NCBI GenBank assembly: GCA_021521415.1
Contig: JAIQDT010010073.1
Location: 1-64,000, forward strand
Direction: 5' to 3'
From: Bidens hawaiensis
Lineage: Eukaryota; Streptophyta; Magnoliopsida; Asterales; Asteraceae
DNA: 64,000 nt
In this document: positions 11,319 to 21,689 of the stretch, one piece after another
How positions within the stretch are numbered: the stretch's first letter is position 1
How the letters are laid out: every line of letters begins with the position of its first letter
The notes under the pieces: model-generated
What the model saw: only the letters and a program-made list of their open reading frames with translations
What the model was told of the DNA's origin: nothing
The model's database searches: none
Position numbers and translations under genes: made by a program

Positions 11319-11724
11319 TATAGGGGTATGGTACTAAACCCGGTTTTACGATCATAAATTTATTATGTTTGGCTTATTTTATTATATGGACTAATACAAT
11401 GTTATTGGGTTGAGGGGGTTTTGTGGAGGTAACCCTAATTGGGCTAGGCCCATTAGGGTACCATGATGGTGGCCATGAGACTCTCTATATAAGGAGGTCT
11501 CCACCTCCTTATTAGGGGGCATGCTCAATAAGAGCCACCACCACTTTTTTGTGTCTGTAAACAAGAGATTCCTTAGGATTTCTTAGCAGTCACCTCCACA
11601 CCCCCAAAAACCATTGCAGGTCTCAGGCGCAGCTGGAGAAGAAGATCAAGACGTGGTTCGTTCATCTCGAAAATCCGTGGAAACATCGTCATGGATCAGG
11701 TCAGATTCATTTCGTGCTTCGACA
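11319..11724 (+). repeat. Left LTR of the LARD-like element
   Basis: Begins TATAGGGGTATGG (the first dinucleotide is TA where the other copies have TG) and ends TTCGTGCTTCGACA. It contains a TATA box at 11486-11494. Flanked on the left by GATAC. Confidence 0.95.
11486..11494 (+). promoter_or_regulatory. TATA box of the LTR promoter
   Basis: TATATAAGG inside the LTR, roughly 60 bp before the GCCACCACC stretch; the same box is conserved in the two other LTR copies at 15243-15646 and 18140-18545. Confidence 0.6.
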
Positions 11725-12230
11725 TTGGCGCCATCCGTGGGACGGCAACGAACTACCCTTCGATCTTCATCTCGGCTGTCAGATCTCTCCCAGGAAAAAC
11801 CCAGATCTGGAAGTTTTACAGAAAAAGGCTTCAAGGCTTGTTCTATTAAAGCTAAAAAAGATCCATAGATCTAAAAAAGGCTTCCAGATCTGTGCAAAAA
11901 GAAACGGCCTGATTCGAATGATCAGGTCTCCGGATCTGTGATGGTTTTAAATCTGCTCCGAGCTTCAGATCTGTCCAGATCTGATTTACAGATCTAGGTC
12001 TAGATTACAGACCTGGATTTTAGGTCTAAAGTTGCAGATCTGACTCTAAAATTGCAGATCCAGAAAGTACCAGACTTCCGCCGGGATGTACGCGCGCCCG
12101 CGGATTCTCACTCCACAGCCGTGCATGTGCCGCCGCGGAAACCACCATCTGGGCCTTGCGCAAGAGACCTCTGCCATGCACGCGCACACACGAGTCACCA
12201 CTCCATCGCCGTGCATGTGCGCATCAGGCC
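11725..12230 (+). other. LARD-like element leader with primer-binding site
   Basis: Starts with TTGGCGCCATCCGTGGGA. Beyond it the sequence repeats CAGATCT-type words many times between about 11770 and 12060 (AGATCT, GATCTG), giving a BglII-like word-rich leader. Open frames here are short and overlap on both strands, so I do not call a protein. Confidence 0.6.
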
Positions 12231-12790
12231 ACGCGCCAAACTTCAAGGTTGGGAATCCTCATAATATCCCATATGGCTACACGCCAAACTTCAAGGTTGG
12301 GAATCCTCATAATGTCCCATATGGCTACCCGCCAAACTTCAAGGTTGGGAATCCTCATAATATCCCATATGGCTACGCGCCAAACTTCAAGGTTGGGAAT
12401 CCTCATAATATCCCATATGGCTACGCGCCAAACTTCAAGGTTGGGAATCCTCATAATATCCCGTATGGCTACGCGCCAAACTTCAAGGTTGGGAATCCTC
12501 ATAATATCCCGTATGGCTACGCGCCAAACTTCAAGGTTGGGAATCCTCATAATGTCCCGTATGGCTACACGCCAAACTTCAAGGTTGGGAATCCTCATAA
12601 TATCCCACATGGCTACGCGCCAAACTTCAAGGTTGGGAATCCTCATAATATCCCATATGGCTACGCGCCAAACTTCAAGGTTGGGAATCCTCATAATATC
12701 CCACATGGCTACGCGCCAAACTTAAAGGATGGGAATCCTCATAATATCCCATATGGCTACGCGCCAAACTTAAAGGATGTGAATCCTCAT
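12231..12790 (+). repeat. 48-bp tandem array, about 11.7 copies
   Basis: Unit CGCCAAACTTCAAGG followed by TTGGGAATCCTCATAATATC and CCATATGGCTACG. The 48-bp period is a multiple of three and free of stops, so all three forward frames and one reverse frame stay open, which makes long but meaningless frames. The units differ at a handful of positions (ATA/GTC, CAT/TAT/CGT); the last two have TTAAAGGATG in place of TTCAAGGTTG. Confidence 0.95.
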
Positions 12791-12966
12791 ACCACATGCT
12801 CACGCATCACATATGCTCACGCATATCACACATGCTTACGCATCACATGCTCACACATATCACAGTCTACGCGCACGCCCATGCAACATCTGCGCGTGGT
12901 GCATAACACAAAACCAAAGTCTACGCGCACACGCATGCAACATCTGCGCGTGGCGAGGGACATAAA

Positions 12967-15085
12967 GTAGCTCGTAAGCCGCCTCACGCGCAAGCTCCAC
13001 TATTATTACAGCTCGTAAGCCGCCTCGCGCGTAAGCTGTTATTATTCTTACAGCTCGTAAGACGCTTCGCGCGCAAGCTGTTATTACTCATACAGCTCAT
13101 AAGACGCTTCGCGCGCAAGCTGTTATTATTCTTATAGCTCGTAAGCCGCCTCCCGCGCAAGCTTCATTATTCTTACAGCCCGTAAGTCGCCTCACGCGCA
13201 GGCTTTATTATTCATACAGCTCATAAGACGCCTCGCGCGCAAGCTGTCATTATTCTTATAGCTCGTAAGCCGCCTCCCGCGCAAGCTTCATTATTCTTAC
13301 AGCCCGTAAGTCGCCTCACGCGCAGGCTTTATTATTCATACAGCTCATAAGACGCCTCGCGCGCAAGCTGTCATTATTCTTTTAGCTCGTAAGACGCCTC
13401 GCGCGCAAGCTCTATTATTATAGCTCGTAAGCCGCTTCATGCGCAAGCTTCATTATTCTTACAGCCCGTAAGACGCCTCTCGCGCGCCGGCTTTACTCTT
13501 CTTATAGCTCGTAAGTCGCCTCTCGCGCGCCAGCTTTATTATTCATACAGCTCATAAGACGCCTCGCGCGCAAGCTGTCATTATTCTTTTAGCTCGTAAG
13601 ACGCCTCGCGCGCAAGCTCTATTATTATAGCTCGTAAGCCGCTTCACGCGCAAGCTTCATTATTCTTACAGCCCATAAGACGCCTCTCGCGCGCCGGCTT
13701 TACTCTTCTTATAGCTCGTAAGTCGCCTCTCGCGCGCCAGCTTTGTTATTCTTATAAGCTCGTAAGTCGCCCCTCGCGCGCAGGCTTCACTATTCTCATA
13801 GCCCATAAGTTGCCTCGCGTGCAGGCTTTATTATTCTTAGCCCGTAAGACGCCTCACGCGCAGGCTTTATTATGCTACAGCTCGTAAGACGCCTCTCGCG
13901 CGCAAGCTTTATTACTCTCACAGCTCGTAAGCCGCCTCACGCGCCAGCTCAATAATTATTCTCAAAGCTCATAAGACGCCTCTCGCGCGCAAGCTTTATT
14001 ACTCTCACAGCTCGTAAGCCGCCTCACGCGCCAGCTCAATTATTATTCTCAAAGCTCATAAGACGCCTCTCGCGCGCAAGCTTTATTACTCTCACAGCTC
14101 GTAAGCCGCCTCACGCGCCAGCTCAATTATTATTCTCAAAGCTCATAAGACGCCTCTCGCGCGCAGGCTTTACTATTCTCATAGCTCGTAAGGCGCCTCA
14201 CGCGCAGGCTATATCATTCTCAGCTCGTAAGACGCCTCTCGCGCGCAGGCTTTATTATTCTTAGCTCGTAAGTCGCCTCACGCGCAGGCTATATCATTCT
14301 CAGCTCGTAAGACGCCCCTTGCGCGCAGGCTTTATTATTCTCAGCTCGTAAGTCGCCCCGCGCGCCAGCTTAATTATTATTCTCAAAGCTTATAAGACGC
14401 CTCTCACACGCAGGCTTTACTATTCTCATAGCTCGTAAGGCGCCTCACGCGCAGGCTATATCATTCTCAGCTCGTAAGACGCCTCTCGCGCGCAGGCTTT
14501 ATTATTCTTAGCTCGTAAGTCGCCTCACGCGCGGGCTATATCATTCTCAGCTTGTAAGACGCCCCTCGCGCGCAGGCTTTATTATTCTTAGCTCGTAAGT
14601 CGCCTCTCGCGCAGGCTATATCATTCTCAGCTCGTAAGACGCCCCTCGCGCGCAGGCTTTATTATTCTCAGCTCGTAAGTCGCCCCGCGCGCCAGCTTAA
14701 TTATTATTCTCAAAGCTCATAAGACGCCTCTCACGCGCAGGCTTTACTATTCTCATAGCTCGTAAGGCGCCTCACGCGCAGGCTATATCATTCTCAGCTC
14801 GTAAGACGCCTCTCGCGCGCAGGCTTTATTATTCTTAGCTCGTAAGTCGCCTCACGCGCAGGCTATATCATTCTCAGCTCGTAAGACGCCCCTCGCGCGC
14901 AGGCTTTATTATTCTTAGCTCGTAAGTCGCCTCTCGCGCAGGCTATATCATTCTCGGCTCGTAAGACGCCTCTCGCGCGCAAGCTTCATTATTATTACAG
15001 CTCGTAAGCCGCAACCCGCGCAGGCTCTATTATTATAGCTCGTAAGCCGCCTCACGCTCAGGCTTCATTATTTTTACAGCTCGTC
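12967..15085 (+). repeat. GC-rich ~42-bp tandem array, about 50 copies
   Basis: Unit is close to AGCTCGTAAGACGCCTC then GCGCGCAAGCT then an AT-rich spacer like TTATTATTCTTAC. Each unit thus alternates a CpG-dense half and an AT-rich half. Higher-order repeats are visible: multi-unit blocks near 13140-13390, 13400-13760, 13880-14160 and 14160-15000 recur almost unchanged. No start codon-rich coding frame runs through it. Confidence 0.95.
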
Positions 15086-15240
15086 ACCATCATGAAGAAA
15101 ATCTCTCAAAACTCAAAGACAATAAAGACAAGGCCAAAGAACAGGGAAAAAACCGTCTCATAGCCTAACACACCTCATAAAGTCCAGCGCTCCACCTAGA
15201 CGCTTGCGCGTCCAGGAGCAACACTGGACTTGGGGGGGCT

Positions 15241-15646
15241 TGTAGGGGTATGGTACTAAACCCGGTTTTACGATCCTAAATTTATTATGTTTGGCTTATT
15301 TTATTATATGGACTAATACAATGTTATTGGGCTGAAGGGGTTTTGTGGAGGTAACCCTAATTGGGCTAGGCCCATTAGGGTACCATGATGGTGGCCATGA
15401 GACTCTCTATATAAGGAGGTCTCCACCTCCTTATTAGGGGGCATGCTCAATAAGAGCCACCACCACTTTTTTGTGTCTGTAAACAAGAGATTCCTCAGGA
15501 TTTCTTAGCAGTCACCTCCACACCCCCAAAAACCATTGCAGGTCTCAGGCGCAGCTGGAGAAGAAGATCAAGACGTGGTTCGTTCATCTCGAAAATCCGT
15601 GGAAACATCGTCATGGATCAGGTCAGATTCATTTCGTGCTTCGACA
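15241..15646 (+). repeat. Right LTR of the LARD-like element
   Basis: Begins TGTAGGGGTATGG right after a G-rich polypurine tract and ends TTCGTGCTTCGACA, followed by the GATAC duplication. Confidence 0.95.
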
Positions 15647-15776
15647 GATACATTATGTCTAATATATATATATATACACACACGGCGGGGTTGTGACGGT
15701 TACGGTTCACGCCATCTTTGACCGTTTGTAACGATATTTTGTTTGACAATCATAATTTGTCACTCTCCACCGTATA

Positions 15777-15985
15777 AATATTATATCCTATCTAATAATG
15801 TCATAGGTGTAATATTATGAATTACAAATACAAATAATAATATCTTAAACCTAAAAATGTTTACTATTTCTTATACAGATGTAGTGACTTGATTATGTTA
15901 ACACTCATATCCACTCAAATTATCTCAACTATCCTAAACTGCAATGCTTGGAGCTGTCATCGTCGAGAAGCCACAAGTATAAAGA
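15777..15985 (+). repeat. Direct repeat flanking the ARID locus, left copy
   Basis: About 210 bp that align by eye with 32608-32815 in the same orientation (roughly 75 percent identity), ending in GAGCTGTCATCGTCGAGAAG in this copy. The two copies bracket the ARID gene relic and all of its nested insertions. The end of the repeat starts with ATG and could encode ML(G/A)AVIVEKP, but I do not recognise the protein. Confidence 0.65.
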
Positions 15986-16277
15986 TTGTACCACTAACAC
16001 TATCTGTTACATATACAAACTATAAGGGCTACTTTTGTAATATAGTCATAGTTATGTATAGGGGCTGTTTTGTAATTAGTTAAGAGTTGAGTCTGTGATT
16101 GCAGTTAGTTGTTCAGATTTTCGTTAGGGTTAGTTGGAAGTCTGTATAATAACGAATGGAGAATCAATAACAGATATGCTTGATTGATCGTTACACTTCT
16201 TTCTCTGTATTCTTGTTTCTATCGTATCACTATCAAAGTAGAATCCCAGCCACTCTCGATTTCTGAAAAACTGAAGA

Positions 16278-16527
16278 ATGGCGTCCAATCTACAATACTT
16301 TGATGACGCCCGCTGGGAAAGAAAGAAGAAGAAAAGAAGTGTCAACCGAAAGAGATGCTATCACTGTAAGGAATTGGGACATTTTATCAAATCATGTCCT
16401 CTGAATGAAAGTGATGAAGCAACCTACATCATCAGTTATGCGACATATGCCGGAATCCAAGATCAGAATATTCAAGAAAGATATAATAAAGAACTGCTTG
16501 TTGCAGGGACTGGTATTAGTTCATGGG
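16278..16527 (+). pseudogene. ARID/CCHC gene relic, part 1 (zinc knuckle)
   Basis: From ATG at 16278 the frame encodes about 83 residues: MASNLQYFDDARWERKKKK, then a zinc knuckle CYHCKELGHFIKSC, then YATYAGIQDQNIQERYNK, ending ISSW where the hAT element enters at TTCATGGG. I recall this architecture from Asteraceae proteins annotated as CCHC-type putative transcription regulators with an ARID domain. The frame continues in part 2 after the hAT element. Upstream, 16034-16277 holds a plausible leader. The knuckle residues are intact; the locus as a whole is dead. Confidence 0.75.
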
Positions 16528-17773
16528 CAGTGGCGGATTTAGAACACAATTTTAGGGGTAGCGTAAAAAGTTTTTTAACCGTACATTAGAAGAAAAAATA
16601 TTTACTAGTTTCGCGAATGCAGGCACCCGATAACACATTTCGCGCGTACCAACGGTTAGTTAGGTATATTGCGAGTCCCATGCTACATGATGTGTGTGCT
16701 GGCTTGGGATACCCGTTTGGTGTGCACCAGCGCTCGGTAATGTGTTTTACTCGTACAAGCGCCTGGTTACGTGTTCAGTGATTCGAGCCCGGTTTCGTGT
16801 TACAAACATACTAGGCCGGATTGCCCCTTTGGTATGTATGGCGCCCGATTACCCATTTGACGCGTACTGGCGATTGGTTGCTCGTTTCGTTCGTATTAGC
16901 GCTTGGTAACGCATTTCACATGTGCCTTCACCCGGTTATTTAAGTTGGGATTTTAGGTTTTAATTAAGTAGTATGCTTTTTATCATCTTAAACTTGAAGC
17001 TGGAATATTTAAACTTGGTGATGAACTGATGCCAACGTTTTCGTTTCTTTGACGTTTAAAAATGTTGTTAATAAGAGGTTGTTCACTCATCTTCAAAGTT
17101 CCCTAAACAAAATTTGAACCAAAAACCGAATATCAAAGTTCCATAAACAATATTTGAAACAAAAACCTAATATCAATAATCAATTCCAATTTGGCAATTT
17201 ACACATAAAACTAAAAGCTAATCAATTCCAATTTACACATAAAACTTAAATACCTAATCAATTCCAATTTAAACATAACCCCAAATCCCAAATTAATTCT
17301 AATTTAAACAAGAAAACGAAAAATCTTATCGGAAATATGGAGAGGTGGGCGGTGGATGTGAAATGTGGTGACTAGTGTGGTGTCGTCCGGCGGTGTAGAC
17401 GTAGTCCGGTGGCCAGCACTGTGGTGTAGAGTAACTAGAGAGGTGGCGGCTGGAAATGTGGTGTGGTGTGGAGGTCGGCGTTGTGGTGTGGTGTGAAGTA
17501 GTGAACTCAGAACTGTGAAGCGGTTGCTACTGTTGTAAATGGATTAGTGAATCGGTTTTGGTTTGGGTTGGGTTATTAGGTTTTTTAGTTTGAGCTTGGG
17601 GCTTTTGATGAGTTTAAAACTTAAATGGTTGGGCTTAAATCATAGGGGTAACGTTATTTTTTTCAGGGGTAACGAAACACGAAAACCGCCAAAAACTAGT
17701 TTTTTTACACTATCGTTAAAAAGTTGAGGGGTAGCGGAGGCTACCCCCTACCTTTTATGTATGTCCGCCACTA
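16528..17773. mobile_element. Second hAT element of the CAGTGGCGGA family
   Basis: Left end CAGTGGCGGA (16528-16537), right end TCCGCCACTA (17764-17773; last base changed), with an exact 8-bp duplication TTCATGGG at 16520-16527 and 17774-17781. On the minus strand near 16980-17075 lies a remnant of the same transposase start as in the first element. Other content is a degenerate array at 16620-16945 and a GT-rich tract at 17350-17500. It is inserted in the ARID/CCHC frame and splits a Trp codon region (SSW|DNVW). Confidence 0.93.
16620..16945. repeat. Degenerate short tandem units inside the hAT element
   Basis: Words like GCGCCCGATTACCCATTTGA and GCGCTTGGTAACGCATTTCA recur every roughly 27 or 54 bases with substitutions. 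The first hAT copy lacks this block, so it was gained or lost after the two elements diverged. Confidence 0.55.
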
Positions 17774-18139
17774 TTCATGGGATAATGTTTGGCACGTCAG
17801 TACCAAAAGTAGGAATCACCCCACTGGTAAATTATCCGTGTTTAGTCGTATTAAAATTTCTTTTGAGATAAAAACTAGATTTGGGGAATAGATTTGTTAT
17901 TTATAAGGATGTAGGCAAAGTTGTTATCAAATTAGAAACACAAAATCTAAATATACCTAATGTGTTCTACACACCAGATTTGAATAGGAACGTATTAAGT
18001 CATGATCAGTTGATTATGCAAGGGTATGTTCTTAAAATAGAGGGACACATATGTCACATATCCCACATGCTTGATGATGAAAATGTTGATAATGGAAATA
18101 AGGAAGGAATAGATAAAGAAGAAAACATCAGTTAAGTGC
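17774..18139 (+). pseudogene. ARID/CCHC gene relic, part 2 (protease-like segment)
   Basis: Directly after the duplication the frame resumes as SWDNVWHVSTKSRNHPTGKL and continues SVFSRIKISFEIKTRFGE, then shifts frame near 17888 and goes on with GKVVIKLETQNLNIPNVFY and TPDLNRNVLSHDQLIMQG. The layout W...T/S...-FGE-...-NVFYTPDL-N-LS-QL copies that of the copia protease/pre-integrase region, but no D-S/T-G active site is present. It ends at the solo LTR. This supports an origin of the gene from a copia Gag-protease ORF. Confidence 0.7.
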
Positions 18140-18545
18140 TGTAGGGGTATGGTACTAAACCGGTTTTACGATCCTAAATTTATTATGTTTGGCTTATTTT
18201 ATTATATGGACTAATACAATGTTATTGGGCTGAGTGGGTTTTGTGGAGGTAACCCTAATTGGGCTAGGCCCATTAGGGTACCATGATGGTGGGCCATGAG
18301 ACTCTCTATATAAGGAGGTCTCCACCTCCTTATTAGGGGGCATGCTCAATAAGAGCCACCACCACTTTTTTGTGTCTGTAAACAAGAGATTCCTCAGGAT
18401 TTCTTAGCAGTCACCTCCACACCCCCAAAAACCATTGCAGGTCTCAGGCGCAGCTGGAGAAGAAGATCAAGACGTGGTTCGTTCATCTCGAAAATCCGTG
18501 GAAACATCGTCATGGATCAGGTCAGATTCATTTCGTGCTTCGACA
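18140..18545 (+). repeat. Solo LTR of the LARD-like family
   Basis: About 96-98 percent like the LTRs at 11319 and 15241, starting TGTAGGGGTATGG and ending TTCGTGCTTCGACA. Flanks are AGTGC (18135-18139) and ACTGC (18546-18550), a 5-bp duplication with one mismatch. No internal sequence remains, so it arose by recombination between the two LTRs of an inserted copy. Confidence 0.92.
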
Positions 18546-19185
18546 ACTGCCAAATAAAGATTTAGAGGCAGATCACATTCAATTGCAGGTAGAAGATTAT
18601 GTTAATAATAATACTGACATGAGGAAAGTGAAAATAATATGGAAAAGGATGATAAGAAGCGGAAGGAAATTTGTAATGCAGAAACGTGTATTAAATTAGA
18701 AAACACTATTAGAGGTTTATCTCGAGTCTCTATCACTTGAAAATGAGTTTGACTTTAATATGGCAATTATCTTTGCCATAGAGTTTAAAACTTTAAAAAT
18801 TGCACGGCGTTTATGGATTTGTTAGGTGAACTCGATTTTGTTCAAAAATACAGAGATATTTTAAGAAAAAGATTTGAAATTATGGTTAATTGTTTTTAAA
18901 CGAATATCTGATGGCTCCTACATATTGGTCAGTACCTCCTTACATCAAACGAATCATGAAAATAGAACTCTTAAATTTATCCTTAATTGTAAATCGTGGA
19001 GGACATAAATCTGTAACAAACATAAACGTGTGGAGTCTAGTTGCAAAAGATTTAGCTTATGAATAAAGTAATGGTTACATGATAAGAGTTTGTTTATGCA
19101 AAATACTTGGAAGTTCTGGAATATAATTATAAGATTAAGAGAATAAATCTCAACATAAAAAATGGCCCTTCAACAACAGGTAAAG
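18546..19185 (+). pseudogene. ARID/CCHC gene relic, part 3 (ARID domain)
   Basis: Frames after the solo LTR give LPNKDLEADHIQLQVEDYV, then after several frame changes MDLLGELDFVQKYRDILRKR and YWSVPPYIKRIMKIELLNLS followed by LIVNRGGHKSVTNINVWSLV and AKDLAYE. The last stretch fits the ARID consensus: a helix with L..L...RGG, then V..... W..VA..L. ARID domains bind DNA. At least three frameshifts and a stop right after AKDLAYE break the segment. It is cut at 19185 by the copia insertion. Confidence 0.78.
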
Positions 19186-19516
19186 TGTTGGGTTTATTGT
19201 GGAGGCTCGATTATTTTGGGTTCGGTTCAAGAGAACTATGGAGCAGAAAATTAGAGATAAAATGAGTTCGCCTGATTTATTTTAATTAAAGCCCATATTA
19301 GTTGTCTTTGTGAACAAGTAGAAAACCCTAATTTTGTATCTATATATTTAGACTTGTACTTGTAATTTCTTATCACGAGGGAGGCATTAGCAATACTAAA
19401 ATACCCTGGTTGCAGCCTGTGGACGTAGGTCAGTTTAGACCGAACCACGTTAAATCCTCGTGTCGTTTATTGCTTTCGCGTGTGTGTTCGGTTCGTTTGT
19501 GTGTTTAATCCTAAAA
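19186..19516 (+). repeat. Left LTR of the Gag-only copia element
   Basis: Begins TGTTGGGTTTATTG. The last base differs from the CA ending of the right copy. It is followed by GTAGTATCAAGAGCC, a primer-binding site close to the initiator-tRNA-Met type. Confidence 0.93.
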
Positions 19517-20033
19517 GTAGTATCAAGAGCCGAGGTTACGGTTATACACGGGTGGAACACAATCGCGAGAGAAGAATTGGTTGATTAGGGTTCGTTATCG
19601 GCAGCCGTAGCCGTCAAACCAACCATCGATCGAGGTTTACTCTTCCGAATTATATTTGATCAAGTAGAAGTAAAAGTTATTTCTTGTCTTATATGAATTA
19701 ATACGTACTGCCCACCATCATATATTGTCCACATATCTTCTTATAATTAATAATTTATTGTTATGTGAATTAATAACACAATTCTGTATTGAGAATAACC
19801 ACTGTTCAAGTCTTGGGTTACAATTGAAAGCCGCCGCCAAGTGTAATCAAAAGTCAAGAAAGTTTTATTGTTGTGTTGACCAATCATTCCAAAAGCAGTT
19901 GGGGGTTGGTTCGCGAGTTTGAAGTGGGTTTTGATTATTGGGTTTTGGCGTTTATCGGGCAGTGTAGCCGGGTGGTTTTTTGTGGTGATTAGCGAGGGTT
20001 ATTTTTTTATTCAAGTTTCGTTTAGTCATTGTC
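19517..20033 (+). other. Leader of the Gag-only copia element
   Basis: Untranslated sequence from the primer-binding site to the Gag start codon at 20034. The only frames are short and without recognisable motifs. Confidence 0.6.
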
Positions 20034-21614
20034 ATGGCAGAAGACGGAAAGGTTATGATACAGAAGTTTGATGGGCAGAAGTTTGGTTGGTGGAAGATGC
20101 AGGTTGAAATGCTACTTTGTCAGAAAGACTTGGATGTAGTGCTAGAAGATGAAAAACCAGAAAAAATGTCAGAAGCAGATTGGAAGAAGTTAGACAAGAA
20201 GGCTCGGGCATGTATTACTTTGTCGTTGTCGGAAGATGTGGCATTTAACATCATGAAGGAAACCACAGCGCGTGGTATGATGGATGCACTATCCAACATG
20301 TATGAGAAGCCCTCTGCAGCAAATAAGGTCTATCTTATCCGAGAGCTAGTGACTACAAGAATGAAAAAGGGTGGGTCTATTGCAACGCATATTAATAATC
20401 TTAATTCGATCCTGTCCCGCTTAGTGTCAGTCGACATTAAGTTTGATGATGAAGTTCAAGGCCTTTTGTTATTATCCTCTTTGCCCGACAGTTGGTCGCA
20501 AACAGTGACTGCGGTTTGTAGTTCGTCTACAAAAACTACTTTTGATGGGATTCGGGATTTGATTCTTGGAGAAGATTCAAGACACAGAAGTTCAGGTGAA
20601 TCAACAGGTAATATATTAGTCACAGAAGGCAGAGGTAGGGGAAAACAACGTGGCAGTGGGAGCAGGAAGAGGAGTCAGTCTAGGACTCGTAAAGATATTG
20701 AATGTTGGGGTTGTAAAGAGAAGGGACACTTCAGGAATCAGTGTCCAAATGATAAGAATGAAAAGAAAGAAGTCAACACTGCAGAAGAATGCTCAGAGGA
20801 TGAATTTTTAGTTCTTAGTGTTGAGGATAATGTTGATTCCTGGGTCATGGATTCTGGTGCTTCATTCCATGCTACCCACAGCAGTGAAGCATTGCAGAAT
20901 CTGAAGGAAGGTGATTTTGGTAAGGTTAAACTGGCGAACAATGATGTTCTTGATTTTACGGGCATGAGTGACATGAATTTAGTTACTTCAGCCGGTTCAT
21001 GGACCTTGAAGGATGTCAGAGTGATTCAAAGCTTAAAGAAAAAGTTGATTTCTGTCGGGCAGTTGGATGAACAGGGACATGAGGTTAAATTTGGGAACGG
21101 GCAGTGGAAAGTTGTAAAGGGAAATCTTGTCATAGCTCGAGGAAGAAAGAGAGGTTCATTGTATATGGTCAGTTTATCGTCTGAGGGAGTGACCGACCCA
21201 GTTCAGAAGAAGACCAAAGTCCGGTTCACAGAGTCTAGTGGGCAGAAGAATGTTTGTTTTGCAGGAGATAAATCCAGAGCCATTGGTCAGATTCAGGTTG
21301 AACGTGCTAGAAGAGGTTCAGAAAAACCAGTTAGAGGTTTTCGCGGCAGTGGGAGCACTGGCAGTCAGTCAGTCAAAGCTTTAGCCAGAGTTACCAGACA
21401 GTGGGTTAAGAGAACCAGTATTTCAGCGGTTAAAGTCTCTCCAGAGGATTACCTGCTTAATATGGAGAGTGTTGTTTGTTCTCAGGATATCTCAGGATCC
21501 GATAGTTTGTTTCAGTGGGAGCCGGTAGGGACAGAGAACGGGTCAGGGGCAGTTTTAGTCGTGACTGACATGTTGGAGCTCCGGGGAGCTTCAACGGGCG
21601 TTAAGGCTAACTGA
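20034..21614 (+). CDS. Gag-protease polyprotein of non-autonomous copia element
   Basis: A 526-codon frame. Residues 1-190 are copia Gag (FDGQKFGWWKMQVEMLLCQK, then LYLIRELVT-like and LNSILSRLVSV blocks). A basic RGRGKQRGSGSRKRSQS stretch precedes the zinc knuckle CWGCKEKGHFRNQC at about 224-237. The protease follows with WVMDSGASFHAT (DSG active site, about 273) and LISVGQLDEQGHEVKFG. After about residue 385 an unusual basic tail (RAIGQIQVERARRG, KALARVTRQWVKR) replaces the pre-integrase and integrase, and the frame ends with a normal stop. The frame is intact despite the roughly 6 percent LTR divergence, which suggests selection on the family or recent loss of function only in the inserted gypsy copy downstream. 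It presumably packages its own RNA using integrase and RT from an autonomous partner. Confidence 0.88.
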   Translation: MAEDGKVMIQKFDGQKFGWWKMQVEMLLCQKDLDVVLEDEKPEKMSEADWKKLDKKARACITLSLSEDVAFNIMKETTARGMMDALSNMYEKPSAANKVYLIRELVTTRMKKGGSIATHINNLNSILSRLVSVDIKFDDEVQGLLLLSSLPDSWSQTVTAVCSSSTKTTFDGIRDLILGEDSRHRSSGESTGNILVTEGRGRGKQRGSGSRKRSQSRTRKDIECWGCKEKGHFRNQCPNDKNEKKEVNTAEECSEDEFLVLSVEDNVDSWVMDSGASFHATHSSEALQNLKEGDFGKVKLANNDVLDFTGMSDMNLVTSAGSWTLKDVRVIQSLKKKLISVGQLDEQGHEVKFGNGQWKVVKGNLVIARGRKRGSLYMVSLSSEGVTDPVQKKTKVRFTESSGQKNVCFAGDKSRAIGQIQVERARRGSEKPVRGFRGSGSTGSQSVKALARVTRQWVKRTSISAVKVSPEDYLLNMESVVCSQDISGSDSLFQWEPVGTENGSGAVLVVTDMLELRGASTGVKAN

Positions 21615-21689
21615 TGAGAAGGCAGATGCAACCAGGAAGACGAGGAAGATTACAAGAGGTACAAGCGATCATCGGTAGGCGGTTTGAAG

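Larger units (their letters stand above)
11319..15646 (+). mobile_element. Complete non-autonomous LTR retrotransposon (LARD-like)
   Basis: Two 406-bp LTRs (11319-11724 and 15241-15646) differ by about five bases, and the 5-bp duplication GATAC flanks both sides (11314-11318 and 15647-15651). A primer-binding-site region TTGGCGCCATCCGTGGGA follows the left LTR, of the kind seen in Tat-lineage gypsy elements. A G-rich polypurine tract precedes the right LTR. The 3.5-kb interior has no gag or pol, only a short leader, a 48-bp array and a GC-rich array. It must use proteins of another element. Confidence 0.93.

Noticed and set aside
12086..12970. A 294-codon open frame with repeated NFKVGNPHNIPYGY units, and overlapping 189- and 160-codon frames
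   Set aside because: It is produced by a stop-free 48-bp tandem array inside a non-autonomous LTR element; both strands are open and no other coding sign exists.
12967..15085. CRISPR-like regular repeat array
   Set aside because: Units are contiguous tandem repeats with no unique spacers, inside a plant LTR element; CRISPR is not expected here.
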